This document shows, in pieces, positions 1 through 6,304 of a stretch of DNA of 8,628 nucleotides. This DNA comes from a bacterium. GTDB taxonomy: Bacteria; Krumholzibacteriota; Krumholzibacteria; LZORAL124-64-63. The stretch covers positions 1 through 8,628 of the forward strand of contig QNDV01000074.1 of the NCBI GenBank assembly GCA_003646045.1, read 5' to 3'. The notes beneath the pieces were generated by a model that saw only the letters and a list, made by a program, of their open reading frames with translations, ran no database searches and was not told where the DNA came from. Each line of letters starts with the position of its first letter. The first letter of the stretch is position 1. The translations under genes were made by a program, and so were the position numbers.

Positions 1-106
1 GCCGCTGCGCAAGCACGGCTTCCTCACCCGGGACTCGCGCATGGTCGAGCGCAAGAAGTACGGCCAGCCGGGCGCCCGCAAGCGGTTCCAGTTCTCCAAG
101 CGCTAG
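1..106 (+). CDS. rpsI: 30S ribosomal protein S9, 3' end (partial)
   Basis: This is the C-terminal end of small-subunit protein S9. The reading frame whose first full codon is at position 2 gives 34 residues before a TAG stop at 104-106. The segment reads [19 protein letters not shown] and ends [10 protein letters not shown], the basic tail that in this family reaches towards the P-site tRNA in the ribosome. The block of Lys and Arg residues and the final FSKR are the hallmark of S9. The 5' part lies outside the window, where rplM (L13) would be the usual upstream partner. A 159-nt gap separates it from rpsB. Identification is firm even though only the tail is visible. Confidence 0.95.
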   Translation, partial: PLRKHGFLTRDSRMVERKKYGQPGARKRFQFSKR

Positions 107-265
107 GCCGCGGGAGAACCCAGGGCGTCGGGCAGTACGGCCCGGGCCCCACTACGAACCGGCCCGAGGATGGGACCTGGTGGCGGCGTGTCGCTTGAAG
201 GCGCTCGCAGCTCGTCCCGAACCGTCGAAGGCCGGGGAGGATCAACCAAAAGAAGGAAGGCCATC
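107..265 (+). promoter_or_regulatory. rpsI-rpsB intergenic leader
   Basis: This 159-nt non-coding stretch precedes rpsB. It contains a modest inverted repeat, CGGGCC at 143-148 and GGCCCG at 161-166, with a 12-nt loop. It ends with a purine-rich Shine-Dalgarno tract, AGAAGGAAGG at 251-260, five nt before the rpsB ATG. No T-run follows the hairpin, so there is no intrinsic terminator for rpsI, and I see no convincing sigma-70 box pair. In several bacteria S2 represses its own mRNA through the leader, so the fold is a candidate for that, but this is inference only. Confidence 0.35.
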
Positions 266-1153
266 ATGGCTAAAGTCGGACTCAAGGATCTGCTCGAGGC
301 GGGTGTCCATTTCGGGCACCAGACCCGCAAATGGAACCCCAAGATGAAGCCGTACATCTTCATCGCCCGGGGCGGCATCTATATCATCGATCTGCAGCGG
401 ACACTGCGGGCCCTGAATCGGGCCTGTGCTTTCCTGAAGACAGTGGGCGCCAAGGGCGGCACTGTGCTCTTCGTCGGCACCAAGAAGCAGGCCAAGGTGG
501 CCATCCGCGAGTACGCCGATCGCGTGGGCATGCCCTACGTGACCGAACGCTGGCTGGGCGGCATGCTCACCAATCACCAGACGATCTACAAGAGCGTGCA
601 GAAGCTCGATGAGATCGAGGCCATGATGAACGACGGCCGCATGGAGAATTTCTCCAAGAAGGAGCAGCTCCAGTTCAGCCGGCAATTCGAGAAGCTGAAC
701 ACCAACCTCGGCGGCATCCGCAAGATGAAGGGCGTGCCTGACGCGCTGTTCGTGGTAGATACGGTCGAAGAGGAGACGGCGGTCCGCGAGGCCAACAAGC
801 TGGGTATTCCGGTCATCGGTGTGGTGGACACCAACGCCGACCCGAACCTGGTGCAGTTCCCGGTCCCCGGCAATGACGATGCCATCCGGGCGATTACCCT
901 GTTCACGCGCGTGGTGGCCGAATCTCTCGAGGAGGGCCGTGCGTCCCGCCACGAGGGTGCGGACAAGGGTGCGGATAAGGGTGCGGGCAAGAATGCGGCC
1001 ATGGCTGAGAAGCCGAAGGCCGAGGACAAGGCCACCGCTTCCCTGGAGGGTGATGCGGGCAAGGTCGAGGCTCCGGTCCGGAAAGCCAAGCCGGCTGCTG
1101 ACGCCGGCGACGCGAAACCCGGTACCGACGGCACCGCCCCGGCAGGTAGTTGA
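266..1153 (+). CDS. rpsB: 30S ribosomal protein S2 with extended C-terminal tail
   Basis: S2 is a late-assembling protein of the small ribosomal subunit that helps recruit S1 in many bacteria. The 295-residue product starts MAKVGLKDLLEAGVHFGHQT, a typical S2 N-terminus; further family blocks are RKWNPKMKPYIF (21-32), YIIDLQRT (39-46), FVGTKKQA (69-76), RWLGGMLTN (95-103) and PVPGNDDAI (199-207). The ATG at 266 is chosen because AAGGAAGG lies just upstream and S2 similarity begins there; the frame stays open to an ATG at 170, but that part looks like leader. The folded core ends near residue 225. A roughly 70-residue tail rich in Ala, Lys, Asp, Glu and Gly follows, making the protein clearly longer than the usual 230-260 residues. 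The tail contains a short tandem repeat (residues 231-242). tsf follows 117 nt downstream, the classic rpsB-tsf pair. Confidence 0.97.
   Translation: MAKVGLKDLLEAGVHFGHQTRKWNPKMKPYIFIARGGIYIIDLQRTLRALNRACAFLKTVGAKGGTVLFVGTKKQAKVAIREYADRVGMPYVTERWLGGMLTNHQTIYKSVQKLDEIEAMMNDGRMENFSKKEQLQFSRQFEKLNTNLGGIRKMKGVPDALFVVDTVEEETAVREANKLGIPVIGVVDTNADPNLVQFPVPGNDDAIRAITLFTRVVAESLEEGRASRHEGADKGADKGAGKNAAMAEKPKAEDKATASLEGDAGKVEAPVRKAKPAADAGDAKPGTDGTAPAGS
956..991 (+). repeat. 12-bp tandem repeat, three units, inside rpsB
   Basis: Three consecutive 12-bp units, GGTGCGGACAAG, GGTGCGGATAAG and GGTGCGGGCAAG (956-967, 968-979, 980-991), encode Gly-Ala-Asp-Lys, Gly-Ala-Asp-Lys and Gly-Ala-Gly-Lys in the disordered tail of S2. 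A decayed fourth copy (AATGCGGCC) follows. Because the unit is a multiple of three, copy number can change without a frameshift. Slippage duplication is the simplest origin. Confidence 0.85.
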
Positions 1154-1171
1154 CCACTGAATAGAACACCT

Positions 1172-1197
1172 GGGGCCGGCCGTTGCGGACCGGCCCC
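1172..1197 (+). other. GC-rich stem-loop after rpsB (possible attenuator)
   Basis: GGGGCCGG (1172-1179) and CCGGCCCC (1190-1197) form a perfect 8-bp stem with a 10-nt loop, starting 19 nt after the rpsB stop. No U-tract follows (the next bases are GCCAGATC), so it is not a standard intrinsic terminator. It could slow 3' decay of the rpsB mRNA or partly attenuate readthrough into tsf. The structure is visible; its role is inferred. Confidence 0.45.
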
Positions 1198-1228
1198 GCC
1201 AGATCTAACCTGACCGTGCCGCGGGCGC

Positions 1229-1260
1229 GGTCCCGCTGAGCCCGACCCAGAGCCGGGACC
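1229..1260 (+). promoter_or_regulatory. Inverted repeat abutting the tsf ribosome-binding site
   Basis: GGTCCCG (1229-1235) and CGGGACC (1254-1260) are perfect 7-bp arms with an 18-nt loop. The right arm ends one base before the tsf Shine-Dalgarno sequence CGGAGGAA (1261-1267). A hairpin in this place would sit beside, not over, the ribosome-binding site, so it could help keep the site accessible or bind a regulator. Function is unproven. Confidence 0.35.
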
Positions 1261-1270
1261 CGGAGGAATC

Positions 1271-1864
1271 ATGGATATCACCGCCAAAATGGTCAAGGAA
1301 CTGCGCGACGCCACCAGCGCCGGCATGATGGATTGCAAGAAGGCCCTCAAGGAGACCGGGGGCGACATGGAGCTGGCAGTGGAGTACCTGCGCAAGAAGG
1401 GCATCGCTTCGGCCTCCAAGAAGGAAGGGCGCGAGACGGCCCAGGGAGTCGTGGGCAGCTACATTCACATGGGTGGCAAAGTAGGCGTACTGATCGAAGT
1501 CGCCTGCGAGACGGATTTTGTGGCCCGCACTGACGATTTCCAGGAATTCGTCCACAATGTGGCCATGCACATCGCTGCGGCCAGTCCCATGGCCGTGACC
1601 CGGGAAGAGGTCGACAGTTCCCTCATCGAGAAGGAACGTGAGATCTATGCGGGCCAGATGAAGGAGCAGGGCAAGCCTGAAAACATCATTGACAAGATTG
1701 TTGAAGGGAAAGTGGACAAGTACTACTCTGAGATCGTCCTGCTTGAGCAGAAGTACGTGAAGGATCCGGACATGACGGTCGGGGACTACCTGAGGTCCGT
1801 CATCGGTGCGCTGGGCGAGAACATGCAGATCAAGCGCTTCGCGCGCTACCAGATCGGCTCCTAG
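1271..1864 (+). CDS. tsf: Translation elongation factor Ts (short form)
   Basis: EF-Ts is the cytoplasmic nucleotide-exchange factor that releases GDP from EF-Tu. The 197-residue product begins MDITAKMVKELRDATSAGMM and continues DCKKAL, the N-terminal UBA-like domain (about residues 1-54) that contacts EF-Tu. The core carries the signature CETDFVAR (79-86), whose Asp-Phe pair in the family wedges near the EF-Tu magnesium site. The C-terminal part (MTVGDYLRS, then IKRFARYQIG) is a normal family ending. The length matches compact EF-Ts such as the approximately 196-residue Thermus form, lacking the duplicated core half and coiled-coil module of the approximately 280-residue enterobacterial protein. 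CGGAGGAA lies 3 nt before the ATG. A strong terminator follows, so rpsB-tsf looks like a closed unit. Confidence 0.97.
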   Translation: MDITAKMVKELRDATSAGMMDCKKALKETGGDMELAVEYLRKKGIASASKKEGRETAQGVVGSYIHMGGKVGVLIEVACETDFVARTDDFQEFVHNVAMHIAAASPMAVTREEVDSSLIEKEREIYAGQMKEQGKPENIIDKIVEGKVDKYYSEIVLLEQKYVKDPDMTVGDYLRSVIGALGENMQIKRFARYQIGS

Positions 1865-1880
1865 TTCCTCGCTGCCATTG

Positions 1881-1912
1881 AGCCCGGGTCCGTGGGACCC
1901 GGGCTTTTTTTT
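1881..1912 (+). terminator. Rho-independent terminator after tsf
   Basis: AGCCCGGGTCC (1881-1891) and GGACCCGGGCT (1895-1905) form a perfect 11-bp, mostly G:C stem around a 3-nt loop (GTG). Eight T residues follow (1905-1912, the first also closing the stem). This is the textbook intrinsic terminator form, 16 nt after the tsf stop. It separates the ribosomal-protein/EF-Ts transcript from the pyrH-to-rseP unit. Confidence 0.93.
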
Positions 1913-1991
1913 GGATACGGCACCCTTTGGGACACGGAATCCCGGGCGTCCCGGGCCGCGGCCGACGAACCGGTAATGGGAAGGGAATCAT

Positions 1992-2705
1992 TTGAAGTTC
2001 ACACGCATACTTCTGAAGCTCTCCGGCGAGGCCCTCATGGGCGACGGTGAACAGTACAGCCACAAGCGCCTGACGGCTCTTACCCAGGCCGTGGCCCAGG
2101 TTGTGCAGACCGGAGTCCAGATCGGCATCGTGGTGGGTGCGGGCAATATCTTCCGCGCCCGCAGCGCCAACCTGCAGATAGTCGACCGGGTCACCGCCGA
2201 CAACGTGGGCATGCTGGGCACCGTCATGAACGCCGCCATCGTCCGGGACTACCTGCGTGCCGAGGGCCTCAAGTCCGCCATTCTCAGTCCGCGGGAACAG
2301 CGCCCCCTGACCGCGGCCTTCGCCCGTGACCGCGCCCTGGCCCTGATGCAGCAGGGAACGGTATTGATCTTCGCCGGCGGTACCGGCAATCCCTACTTCA
2401 CCACCGACAGCGCAGCGGCCCTGCGGGCGCTGGAGATCAGCGCCGACGCTCTGTTCAAGGGCACCCAGGTGGACGGGGTCTACGACAAGGATCCCCACGC
2501 CCACGCCGACGCGCGACGCTACGACAAGCTGGACTATGATACGGTCATCGCCGAGCGTCTGCGGGTCATGGATCTGACGGCCGTCACCCTGTGCGCCGAG
2601 CACGACCTGCCCGTATTCGTCTTCGATATCTCCGACCCGGGGAACCTGGTCAAGGCCATGACGGGTGACCAACTCGGCACCTGGATCACGAAGGAGTCCG
2701 ACTGA
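1992..2705 (+). CDS. pyrH: Uridylate (UMP) kinase, TTG start
   Basis: PyrH phosphorylates UMP to UDP with ATP, feeding RNA, DNA and UDP-sugar synthesis in the cytosol. The 237-residue length and amino-acid-kinase fold agree with the bacterial UMP kinase family: RILLKLSGEAL at 5-15 (phosphate-binding), GTVMN at 76-80, GGTGNPYFTTDSAA at 129-142 (UMP/ATP site), VDGVYDKDP at 160-168 and MDLTA at 193-197. Translation must begin at TTG (1992), preceded by GAAGGGAA (1980-1987). The only nearby ATG (1976) is out of frame, and similarity starts at once after the TTG. The usual GGGN-(I/L)-FRG segment is here GAGNIFRARS (49-58), with two Gly-to-Ala changes by my reading of the family. The gene opens a dense unit after a terminator, and its stop overlaps the frr ATG by one base (TGATG). 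Confidence 0.95.
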   Translation: MKFTRILLKLSGEALMGDGEQYSHKRLTALTQAVAQVVQTGVQIGIVVGAGNIFRARSANLQIVDRVTADNVGMLGTVMNAAIVRDYLRAEGLKSAILSPREQRPLTAAFARDRALALMQQGTVLIFAGGTGNPYFTTDSAAALRALEISADALFKGTQVDGVYDKDPHAHADARRYDKLDYDTVIAERLRVMDLTAVTLCAEHDLPVFVFDISDPGNLVKAMTGDQLGTWITKESD

Positions 2706-3262
2706 TGAGTACAGAAGCCAAGGAGAACGCGGAACTCGCCATGGACGAGGTCCTCGACATGGTCAAATCCCGGCTGACGCGTATCCGCACCGGGAAGGCC
2801 ACGCCGGCCCTGCTGGACGGGGTACGGGTGGAATACTACGGCGAGCCGACACCCCTGCAGCAGTTGGCATCGGTTTCCGTACCGGAACCTCGTCTGTTGA
2901 CCGTCAAACCCTTCGATCGGAACGTGATCGGCGCCATAGAAAAAGGCATCCAGGCCAGCAACCTGGGGCTCAATCCGGCCAGCGACGGCATGATGATCCG
3001 CATCCAGATACCGGAGTTGACGGAGGATCGCCGCAAGGACCTGGGCAAGCAGGCCCGCGAAGTGGCGGAAGAGGGAAAGATCGCCGTGCGCAAGGTCCGC
3101 CAGGAGGCCAACGATATTCTCAAGGCGGAGCAGAAGGACAGCAAGATCACCGAGGACGACCTGCATCGGGAGCGTGACGATGTGCAGAAGCTGACCGACT
3201 CGTATTGCGAGCAGGTCGACGCCATCGTCACGGCCAAACAGAACGATATCATGGAGCTTTGA
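2705..3262 (+). CDS. frr: Ribosome recycling factor
   Basis: RRF works with EF-G to split post-termination ribosomes and free mRNA and tRNA. The 185-residue product is exactly the family length. Motifs in order are IRTGKATPALLDGVRVEYYG (27-46, start of domain I and the hinge region), LTVKPFDR (65-72), then the long-helix part with IAVRKVRQEAND (125-136), close to the conserved R-x-x-R/D-A-N-D of the family, and a final helix ending DIMEL. Residue 31 is Lys where Arg is common (RTGRA); this is conservative. AAGGAG (2691-2696) is 8 nt before the ATG, inside the end of pyrH, so the two genes are probably translationally coupled. uppS begins 11 nt after the stop. Confidence 0.97.
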   Translation: MSTEAKENAELAMDEVLDMVKSRLTRIRTGKATPALLDGVRVEYYGEPTPLQQLASVSVPEPRLLTVKPFDRNVIGAIEKGIQASNLGLNPASDGMMIRIQIPELTEDRRKDLGKQAREVAEEGKIAVRKVRQEANDILKAEQKDSKITEDDLHRERDDVQKLTDSYCEQVDAIVTAKQNDIMEL

Positions 3263-3273
3263 TTGGCGGGGTC

Positions 3274-4134
3274 ATGACGGATATCCAGGACATGGCTGAT
3301 TTGGCTGGAATGGACCTGGCGGCCCTGAGGGCCAGGGTCCGGGACCGGGGTCTGATTCCTCGCCACGTGGCGGTCATCATGGACGGCAACGGACGTTGGG
3401 CCCGACGCCGCTGTCTGCCGCGGTTGGCCGGACACCGGGCCGGACGCCACGCTGTGCGCCGTACCCTGGAGGCCAGTGGCAGCCTGGGCATCGAGGTCCT
3501 GACGCTCTACACCTTCAGCCAGGAGAACTTCAACCGCCCCGAGGCGGAGGTGAAGGCGCTCTGGCATTTTCTTCACGAAAGCCTGCTGGCCGAGCGGGAA
3601 GAGTTGAATGCCCGCGGCGTGCGGTTGGCGGTCTGCGGCGACCTGGAACGGTTGCCCGCCGTGGCCCGCAAGGCCCTGCGCGACACCATCGATTACCTGG
3701 CCGGCAACGACGGGTTGCTGTTGAACCTGGCCGTGGCCTACGGCGGTCGGCAGGAGATCCTGGGGGCAGCCGTGGATCTGGCGAGGCGTATTGCCGCCGG
3801 CGAAGTGGATCCGGCCATGGTGGACGAGGATTCCTTTGCCCGCGGTCTGTGGACCGCGGGAATCCCCGACCCGGACCTGGTGATCCGCACCAGCGGCGAG
3901 GCTCGATTGAGCAACTTCCTGCTGTGGCAGGCGGCCTATGCCGAGTTGTTGATCACTCCCGTGTTGTGGCCCGACTTCGGCGAGCGGGACCTGTTGCTGG
4001 CGGTAGCCGACTATCAGGGGCGTGAGAGGCGTTACGGGGCCCTCCCCGGGGCCGACACCGGGCCGGACGCAGGCAGCGGTAGTGGCATCCTGGACCCTGC
4101 ACGCTGGAAACGCCTGCTCAAGGTGCGCCCGTGA
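3274..4134 (+). CDS. uppS: Isoprenyl transferase (undecaprenyl diphosphate synthase)
   Basis: UppS condenses isopentenyl diphosphate onto farnesyl diphosphate in cis configuration to give C55-PP, the lipid carrier for peptidoglycan and surface glycans. The 286-residue protein has the cis-prenyltransferase blocks: HVAVIMDGNGRWA (31-43) with catalytic Asp37, LAGHRAG (51-57), LYTFSQENFNRP (78-89), and IRTSGEARLSNFLLWQ (204-219) with the Arg and Ser that bind the diphosphate, then WPDF (232-235). It is longer than the usual approximately 250 residues because of a 30-residue N-terminal helix-like extension and a Gly/Asp-rich stretch (258-272) before the end. The motif ENW is ENF here. The ATG at 3274 has only a weak GGCGGGG in front; a TTG at 3259 is an alternative start. 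The stop overlaps the cdsA GTG (GTGA). Confidence 0.95.
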   Translation: MTDIQDMADLAGMDLAALRARVRDRGLIPRHVAVIMDGNGRWARRRCLPRLAGHRAGRHAVRRTLEASGSLGIEVLTLYTFSQENFNRPEAEVKALWHFLHESLLAEREELNARGVRLAVCGDLERLPAVARKALRDTIDYLAGNDGLLLNLAVAYGGRQEILGAAVDLARRIAAGEVDPAMVDEDSFARGLWTAGIPDPDLVIRTSGEARLSNFLLWQAAYAELLITPVLWPDFGERDLLLAVADYQGRERRYGALPGADTGPDAGSGSGILDPARWKRLLKVRP

Positions 4135-5009
4135 CGGGCGGAACCAACGGCAACGGGGATTCCCCGGGCGCCGTCAACCGTTTCCTGGCCGCGGGCATCC
4201 TGCCCCGGTTGGCGGTGACGGTGGTGGGTGTGCCATGCCTCTATGTCATCACCCTCAGGGGTGGTGTTTTTTTCGCCCTGCTGGTAGCCATGGTGATCCT
4301 GCTGGGCCTGCACGAGTTCTACCGGATGATGCGTGCCAAGGGCTACCAGCCCTTCGCGCTGCTGGGCTATTTCTGTGCCCTGGCCATGAGCGGTTACGCC
4401 TGGCGGCAGGGAGTGGCCGTACCGCTGATCCTGACGGCCAGCCTCATGGCCATCATGGTGCGCGAACTCATGCGCCGGGACATGTCCCATTCCCTGGTCC
4501 ACATCGGTGTGACCCTGTTCGGCATCATGTACGTGGGCTGGCTGGGGGGACACCTGGTCATGCTGAGGGAATTGCCGGCGAGCCAGGGGGCGGATCCGCT
4601 GCTGGGAGCCCACATGGTTTTCTATGCGGCCCTGGTCACCTGGGCCACCGATACCGGCGCCTATCTGGCGGGTGTGGCCTTCGGTCGCCATCCGCTGCTG
4701 CCGCGGGTCAGCCCGAAGAAAACAGTGGAAGGCGCCGTGGGCGGTTTGATCGGTGCCGCGGTGGTGGGTTGGCTCTGTGCCCGGGGATTCGCCGTCTTCA
4801 TGACTCCCCTGGCCGGAACCTTGCTGGGACTCGTAGTCGGCCTGGCGGCCCAGTTGGGAGACCTGGTGGAGTCGCTGCTCAAACGTGATGCCGGCACCAA
4901 GGATACCGCCGAGCTGATTCCGGGCCACGGAGGGATCCTGGATCGATTCGACTCCCTGTTGTTCACCGTACCGGTGACCTACTACTACTTCCGGCTCTTC
5001 GTCATCTGA
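4131..5009 (+). CDS. cdsA: Phosphatidate cytidylyltransferase (CDP-diglyceride synthase)
   Basis: CdsA is the inner-membrane enzyme that makes CDP-diacylglycerol from phosphatidic acid and CTP, the branch point to all major phospholipids. The 292-residue, strongly hydrophobic product has several likely membrane helices (roughly 22-41, 46-61, 75-90, 97-111, 122-137, 160-182, 202-218, 225-241). The family signature fits at 248-274: SLLKRDAGTKDT, then PGHGGILDRFD, including the conserved K-D and H-G-G...D-R-x-D metal/CTP-binding residues. WATDTGAY (171-178) and SPKKTVEG (194-201) are further CdsA blocks. Translation starts at GTG within the GTGA overlap with uppS, preceded by AAGGTG (4120-4125), so coupling is likely. 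The first 20 residues are a Gly/Asn-rich cytoplasmic lead. dxr follows after 29 nt. Confidence 0.95.
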   Translation: MTGGTNGNGDSPGAVNRFLAAGILPRLAVTVVGVPCLYVITLRGGVFFALLVAMVILLGLHEFYRMMRAKGYQPFALLGYFCALAMSGYAWRQGVAVPLILTASLMAIMVRELMRRDMSHSLVHIGVTLFGIMYVGWLGGHLVMLRELPASQGADPLLGAHMVFYAALVTWATDTGAYLAGVAFGRHPLLPRVSPKKTVEGAVGGLIGAAVVGWLCARGFAVFMTPLAGTLLGLVVGLAAQLGDLVESLLKRDAGTKDTAELIPGHGGILDRFDSLLFTVPVTYYYFRLFVI

Positions 5010-5038
5010 CGGGCCGGGGAAACGGAGTTCCGCAGCCC

Positions 5039-6304
5039 ATGACCCCGGTACCCGCGTCCCTGCCCCTGTATGCCTGTGGTGAACCGCGTCGCCGGTACGA
5101 GGCCCCCCTGGGGCTTGTGGTACTGGGGGCGACGGGCAGCATCGGACGCCAGACGTTGGATCTGGTAAGGCGCAACCCGGACCGGCTGCAGGTGGTGGCG
5201 GTGTCCTGCGGCAGTAACACGGAGATCCTGGTGCGGGAACTGGCTGATCTGGCTGCGGCTTGCCCGGACCACGCTCCACCCCTGGTGGCGGTGGCGGATC
5301 CACAGGCCCGTCAGGGGATATCCCGGCAACCGGAGCTGCGAGGCCGCCTGTTGGCCTCCGGTCCCGAGGGACTGATCGAGGCGGTGACTGAACCCGCCGG
5401 GGCCCACTGTCTGGTGAACGGCCTGGTGGGTGCACGAGGCCTGGCTCCGACCCTGGCCGCGGCCCGCCGGGGACTGCGCATCGCCCTGGCCAACAAGGAA
5501 TCGCTGGTGGTGGGCGGTGATCTGGTGCGCGCGGCGGTCAACGCCGGTGGTGCCGAGGTCCTACCGGTGGATTCGGAACATGCGGCCATTGCCCAGTGCC
5601 TTTCGGGCCGGGAACCCGGTGAAATAGCGCGTCTGGTGCTGACCGCATCGGGCGGGCCCTTCCGCCGCACACCTGCCGCCGAGTTGGCCGCGGTGACCCT
5701 GGAGCAGGTGCTGGATCATCCGACTTGGAACATGGGCCCCAAGATCACTGTTGATTCGGCTACCCTGATGAACAAGGGGCTCGAGGTCATCGAGGCCCAC
5801 CATCTCTTCGGACTGCCCTATGCCGACATCGATGTGGTGGTGCATCCCGGCTCGGTGATCCATTCGCTGGTGGAATTCGTGGACGGGGCCCTGCTGGCGC
5901 AACTCGGCACGGCGGACATGAGGATCCCCCTGTTGTACGCCATCAGTGGCGAACGGCACTGGCCCCTGGCCGGTGAGCGGCTCGACCTGCTGAAGGCGGG
6001 ACCATTGCGATTCGAACCGCCCGACCCGGTTCGTTTTCCCTGCCTGCGCCTGGCCCGGGAGGCCGGCGAGGCCGGTGGTGCGGCGCCGGTGGTGCTCAAT
6101 GCCGCCAACGAGGAGGCCGTGCGGGCACTGCTGGAGGGGCGTATAGCGTACCTGGATATTCCCCGGATCATCGCCGACTGTCTGGATGCGGTGCCCGGTG
6201 GAACCATAGAAGACCTGGCGGATGCGTTGGCGGTGGATGCCGACGCCCGCCGTCATGCCGCGCGTTCAATTGCGTCCGGCCAAAACCCCCGAGGTTTGAA
6301 GTGA
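5039..6304 (+). CDS. dxr: 1-deoxy-D-xylulose 5-phosphate reductoisomerase
   Basis: Dxr (IspC) converts DXP to 2-C-methyl-D-erythritol 4-phosphate with NADPH and a divalent metal, the committed step of the MEP isoprenoid pathway. The 421-residue protein shows VVLGATGSIGRQTL (27-40, NADPH-binding), LANKESLVVGG (150-160), PVDSEHAAI (176-184) with metal ligands Asp178 and Glu180, TASGGPFR (202-209) with Ser204, HPTWNMGPKITVDSA (227-241), and MNKGLE (244-249) with Asn245, Lys246 and third metal ligand Glu249; roles are assigned by alignment in memory to the E. coli enzyme. About 24 residues precede the nucleotide-binding strand where E. coli has only a few; no better in-frame start is seen. GGAG (5024-5027) lies 11 nt before the ATG. 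It supplies precursors to UppS, encoded two genes upstream, and overlaps rseP by 4 nt. Confidence 0.97.
   Translation: MTPVPASLPLYACGEPRRRYEAPLGLVVLGATGSIGRQTLDLVRRNPDRLQVVAVSCGSNTEILVRELADLAAACPDHAPPLVAVADPQARQGISRQPELRGRLLASGPEGLIEAVTEPAGAHCLVNGLVGARGLAPTLAAARRGLRIALANKESLVVGGDLVRAAVNAGGAEVLPVDSEHAAIAQCLSGREPGEIARLVLTASGGPFRRTPAAELAAVTLEQVLDHPTWNMGPKITVDSATLMNKGLEVIEAHHLFGLPYADIDVVVHPGSVIHSLVEFVDGALLAQLGTADMRIPLLYAISGERHWPLAGERLDLLKAGPLRFEPPDPVRFPCLRLAREAGEAGGAAPVVLNAANEEAVRALLEGRIAYLDIPRIIADCLDAVPGGTIEDLADALAVDADARRHAARSIASGQNPRGLK

Noticed and set aside
170..265. N-terminal extension of rpsB from an ATG at 170
   Set aside because: The 32 extra residues have no resemblance to S2, while the ATG at 266 has a close Shine-Dalgarno and starts with the canonical S2 sequence.
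242..952. 236-codon minus-strand frame opposite rpsB
   Set aside because: A mirror of the S2 coding frame, with no signal for translation and no domain. The frames at 586-1419 and 1830-2672 on the minus strand were rejected for the same reason.
1976..1978. ATG just upstream of pyrH as a start codon
   Set aside because: It is not in frame with the UMP kinase coding sequence.
4022..4888. 288-codon + strand frame overlapping the end of uppS and most of cdsA
   Set aside because: It is out of frame with a protein that carries the full CdsA signature, and its composition is low-complexity Gly/Arg/Pro.
4032..5435. 467-codon open frame on the minus strand across uppS, cdsA and dxr
   Set aside because: It is antisense to three unmistakable genes. 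Its Pro/Arg/Gly/His-rich composition is typical of a GC-rich shadow frame and no motif is recognisable.
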